Shown: in pieces, positions 62,930 to 64,000 of the stretch | How positions within the stretch are numbered: position 1 is the first letter of the stretch | How the letters are laid out: each line of letters opens with the position of its first letter | DNA from: Flavobacterium sp. 1 | GTDB taxonomy: Bacteria > Bacteroidota > Bacteroidia > Flavobacteriales > Flavobacteriaceae | NCBI RefSeq assembly: GCF_002797935.1 | Contig: NZ_PGER01000001.1 | Location: 2,542,001-2,606,000, forward strand | Direction of reading: 5' to 3' | DNA length: 64,000 nt | Position numbers and translations under genes: made by a program | Notes under the pieces: generated by a model | What the model saw: only the letters and a program-made list of their open reading frames with translations | Databases searched by the model: none | What the model was told of the DNA's origin: nothing

Positions 62930-63576
62930 ATGAGTATCATCAGGCATAAGCATTTCTTTCTATCCTATTCTGAAGAACACGAACAAGCTGAATGGACGGC
63001 TTATTATTTAACAGCGCAATCCCGGTATCAGCATCATTACGAGCACCCTTATTTTAAACAAGACCCACTTGTAGATACCGAATTGGCTCATTGGAAAACT
63101 ACAAAGACACAGGGTACGACAAAGGACACCTCTTTCCAGTAGCAGATATGAAATTTTCGGAAGAAGCTTATTCAGAAACCTTTTATACTTAGAATGTTGC
63201 ACCTCAAAACAGAGCTTTTAATGCTGGAATATGGAATCGGCTGGAACAAAAAGTCAGATATTGGACCGATAAATACACGGCTCTCTTTATAGTGACCGGA
63301 AGTATTTTGCATGACAAATTATTGAAGATTGGCGATGAGGAAGTTTCGGTACCTCATTATTTTTTCAAAATCGTGGTTCGGGTTGAAAATGACGGTTTGA
63401 ATATGATTTCGTTTTTGGTTCCTAATGAAAAATCAGATTTGCCGCTCTATACATTTGCCACGACTATTGATGAGATTGAACAAATTACAGGAATTGATTT
63501 CAACCAGAAATTATCTGAAAAAATAGAAGAAAAAATAGAAAAAGAGTTAAGCTATAAGGAATGGAGTTTTAGTTGA
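62930..63576 (+). pseudogene. DNA/RNA non-specific endonuclease (endonuclease G-like), decayed
   Basis: The first frame gives HKHFFLSYSEEHEQAEWTAYYL and stops at 63142. A one-base shift after TGGAAAA (about 63091-63097) restores YKDTGYDKGHLFPVADMKF, with the catalytic His of the DRGH motif. A TAG at 63190-63192 then interrupts TFYT*NVAPQN, and the rest continues to 63576 (FNAGIWNRLEQK, LFIVTGSILHD). The signal peptide and start region expected for this family are absent. Loss of the start, one frameshift and one nonsense codon mark it as a pseudogene even if the shift were a sequencing error. Confidence 0.82.
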
Positions 63577-63582
63577 AAAAAA

Positions 63583-63656
63583 CGCAAAGTCCGCAAAGAA
63601 TTACGCAAAGTCCGCTAAGCTTTGCGTCCATAGCGTAATTCTTTGCGGACTTTGCG
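63583..63656. repeat. Perfect 24-bp palindrome with GCAAAG words
   Basis: Arms 63583-63606 and 63633-63656 are perfectly complementary over 24 bases, and an inner GCAAAG/CTTTGC extends the stem. It lies between the decayed nuclease and trmD. Its right arm overlaps the likely -33 zone of trmD, so it could affect initiation or end upstream transcripts. Confidence 0.7.
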
Positions 63657-63669
63657 GTTAAAAAATTTG

Positions 63670-63677
63670 TACCTTTG
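63670..63677 (+). promoter_or_regulatory. Bacteroidota -7 box TACCTTTG of trmD
   Basis: Exact TAnnTTTG match 19 bases before the ATG at 63697; TTTG at 63642-63645 (24 bases upstream) or 63651-63654 may be the -33 element. Confidence 0.55.
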
Positions 63678-63696
63678 CCGTTCTTAAAAAAGCAAC

Positions 63697-64000
63697 ATGA
63701 GAATCGACATCATAACCGTATTACCTGAATTATTGAGAAGTCCATTTGAAGCTTCAATTATGAAACGCGCCATAGACAAAGGAATCGTAGAAGTTCATTT
63801 TCATAATTTAAGAGATTATACGACCAACAAGCAAAAAAGCGTTGACGATTATCCTTTTGGCGGCGGTGCCGGAATGGTTATGACTGTTCAGCCAATAGAT
63901 GCCTGCATTACTCATTTGAAAAGCGAAAGATCATACGACGAAATTATTTATATGTCTCCTGATGGTGAAACACTAAACCAAAAAATGGCAAACACCATGT
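63697..64000 (+). CDS. trmD: tRNA (guanine-37-N1)-methyltransferase, 5' part
   Basis: The first 101 residues of TrmD, cut by the end of the window. [20 protein letters not shown] is the family start, followed by [27 protein letters not shown], the TrmD signature, and [11 protein letters not shown]. It makes m1G37 in tRNAs that read CNN codons, using SAM, preventing +1 frameshifting. The SPOUT knot lies beyond the window. Confidence 0.95.
   Translation, partial: MRIDIITVLPELLRSPFEASIMKRAIDKGIVEVHFHNLRDYTTNKQKSVDDYPFGGGAGMVMTVQPIDACITHLKSERSYDEIIYMSPDGETLNQKMANTM

Noticed and set aside
1..64000. tRNA, rRNA, CRISPR array, transposase or prophage
   Set aside because: I read all intergenic stretches and found no cloverleaf-like segment, repeat-spacer pattern or transposase-like frame; the BRO-N gene alone is not evidence for a prophage.

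Overview
The window looks like a chromosomal segment of a Flavobacterium-like member of the Bacteroidota. The DNA is AT-rich, and many genes are preceded by the Bacteroidota -7 box TAnnTTTG rather than a strong Shine-Dalgarno site. Lineage-typical families are present: DUF4834, the PUR-like DUF3276, a BatA N-terminal protein, a long-form NusB, a NYN/OST-HTH protein and an FKBP-cyclophilin fusion. I see no rRNA, tRNA, CRISPR array, complete insertion sequence or prophage. Most genes are housekeeping or membrane genes in short, often convergent transcription units.

Layout. 0.3-5 kb: a lone receiver protein, a DEAD-box helicase with motif II DEFD, a lactonase-like beta-propeller, a BRO-N/DinD protein and a Kv-type channel. 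5-14.5 kb: BatA-like protein, a dihydroorotase homologue without its HxH metal site, a small membrane protein, an esterase, an MBL hydrolase, a conserved unknown, Bcp, and an endonuclease III without its Fe-S cysteines. 14.5-18.7 kb: a 47-codon gene, an ECF sigma factor and uvrA. 19.7-26.2 kb: a minus-strand surface-polysaccharide cluster (YfhO protein, glycosyltransferase, flippase) interrupted by a two-gene nucleotidyltransferase module that resembles a toxin-antitoxin pair. 26.5-35.3 kb: a DeaD-type helicase, a CarboxypepD_reg protein, a structured intergenic element, a frameshifted phosphotransferase, TrmH-like methyltransferase, sirtuin, Kir channel and SPFH/flotillin-like protein. 35.5-44.9 kb: two Ala/Lys-rich proteins (one with three frame breaks), pepT, yajC, nusB, a Leu/Val-type dehydrogenase, an ABC exporter and DUF3276. 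44.9-51 kb: a split GNAT-like gene, an outer-membrane protein, rdgB, a YhcH protein, a GltS-like FMN protein and a NYN protein. 51-64 kb: an alpha-oxoamine synthase (sphingolipid or sulfonolipid type), sulfurtransferase, csaA, PPIase fusion, TlpA protein, HNH-like protein, dcp, a decayed nuclease gene and the start of trmD.

The most interesting non-coding signals are (1) a family of three dispersed elements at about 51.2, 52.9 and 60.1 kb, sharing two conserved cores around a variable hairpin; (2) a separate multi-stem element at 29.58-29.70 kb; and (3) intergenic palindromes built from iterated short words, many placed as terminators between convergent genes.

Four loci have broken reading frames. 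Six single-base length changes fall in runs of A, so homopolymer error in the assembly must be weighed against real decay or slippage. The endonuclease G-like gene also carries a nonsense codon and lacks its N-terminus, so it is the best candidate for a true pseudogene.
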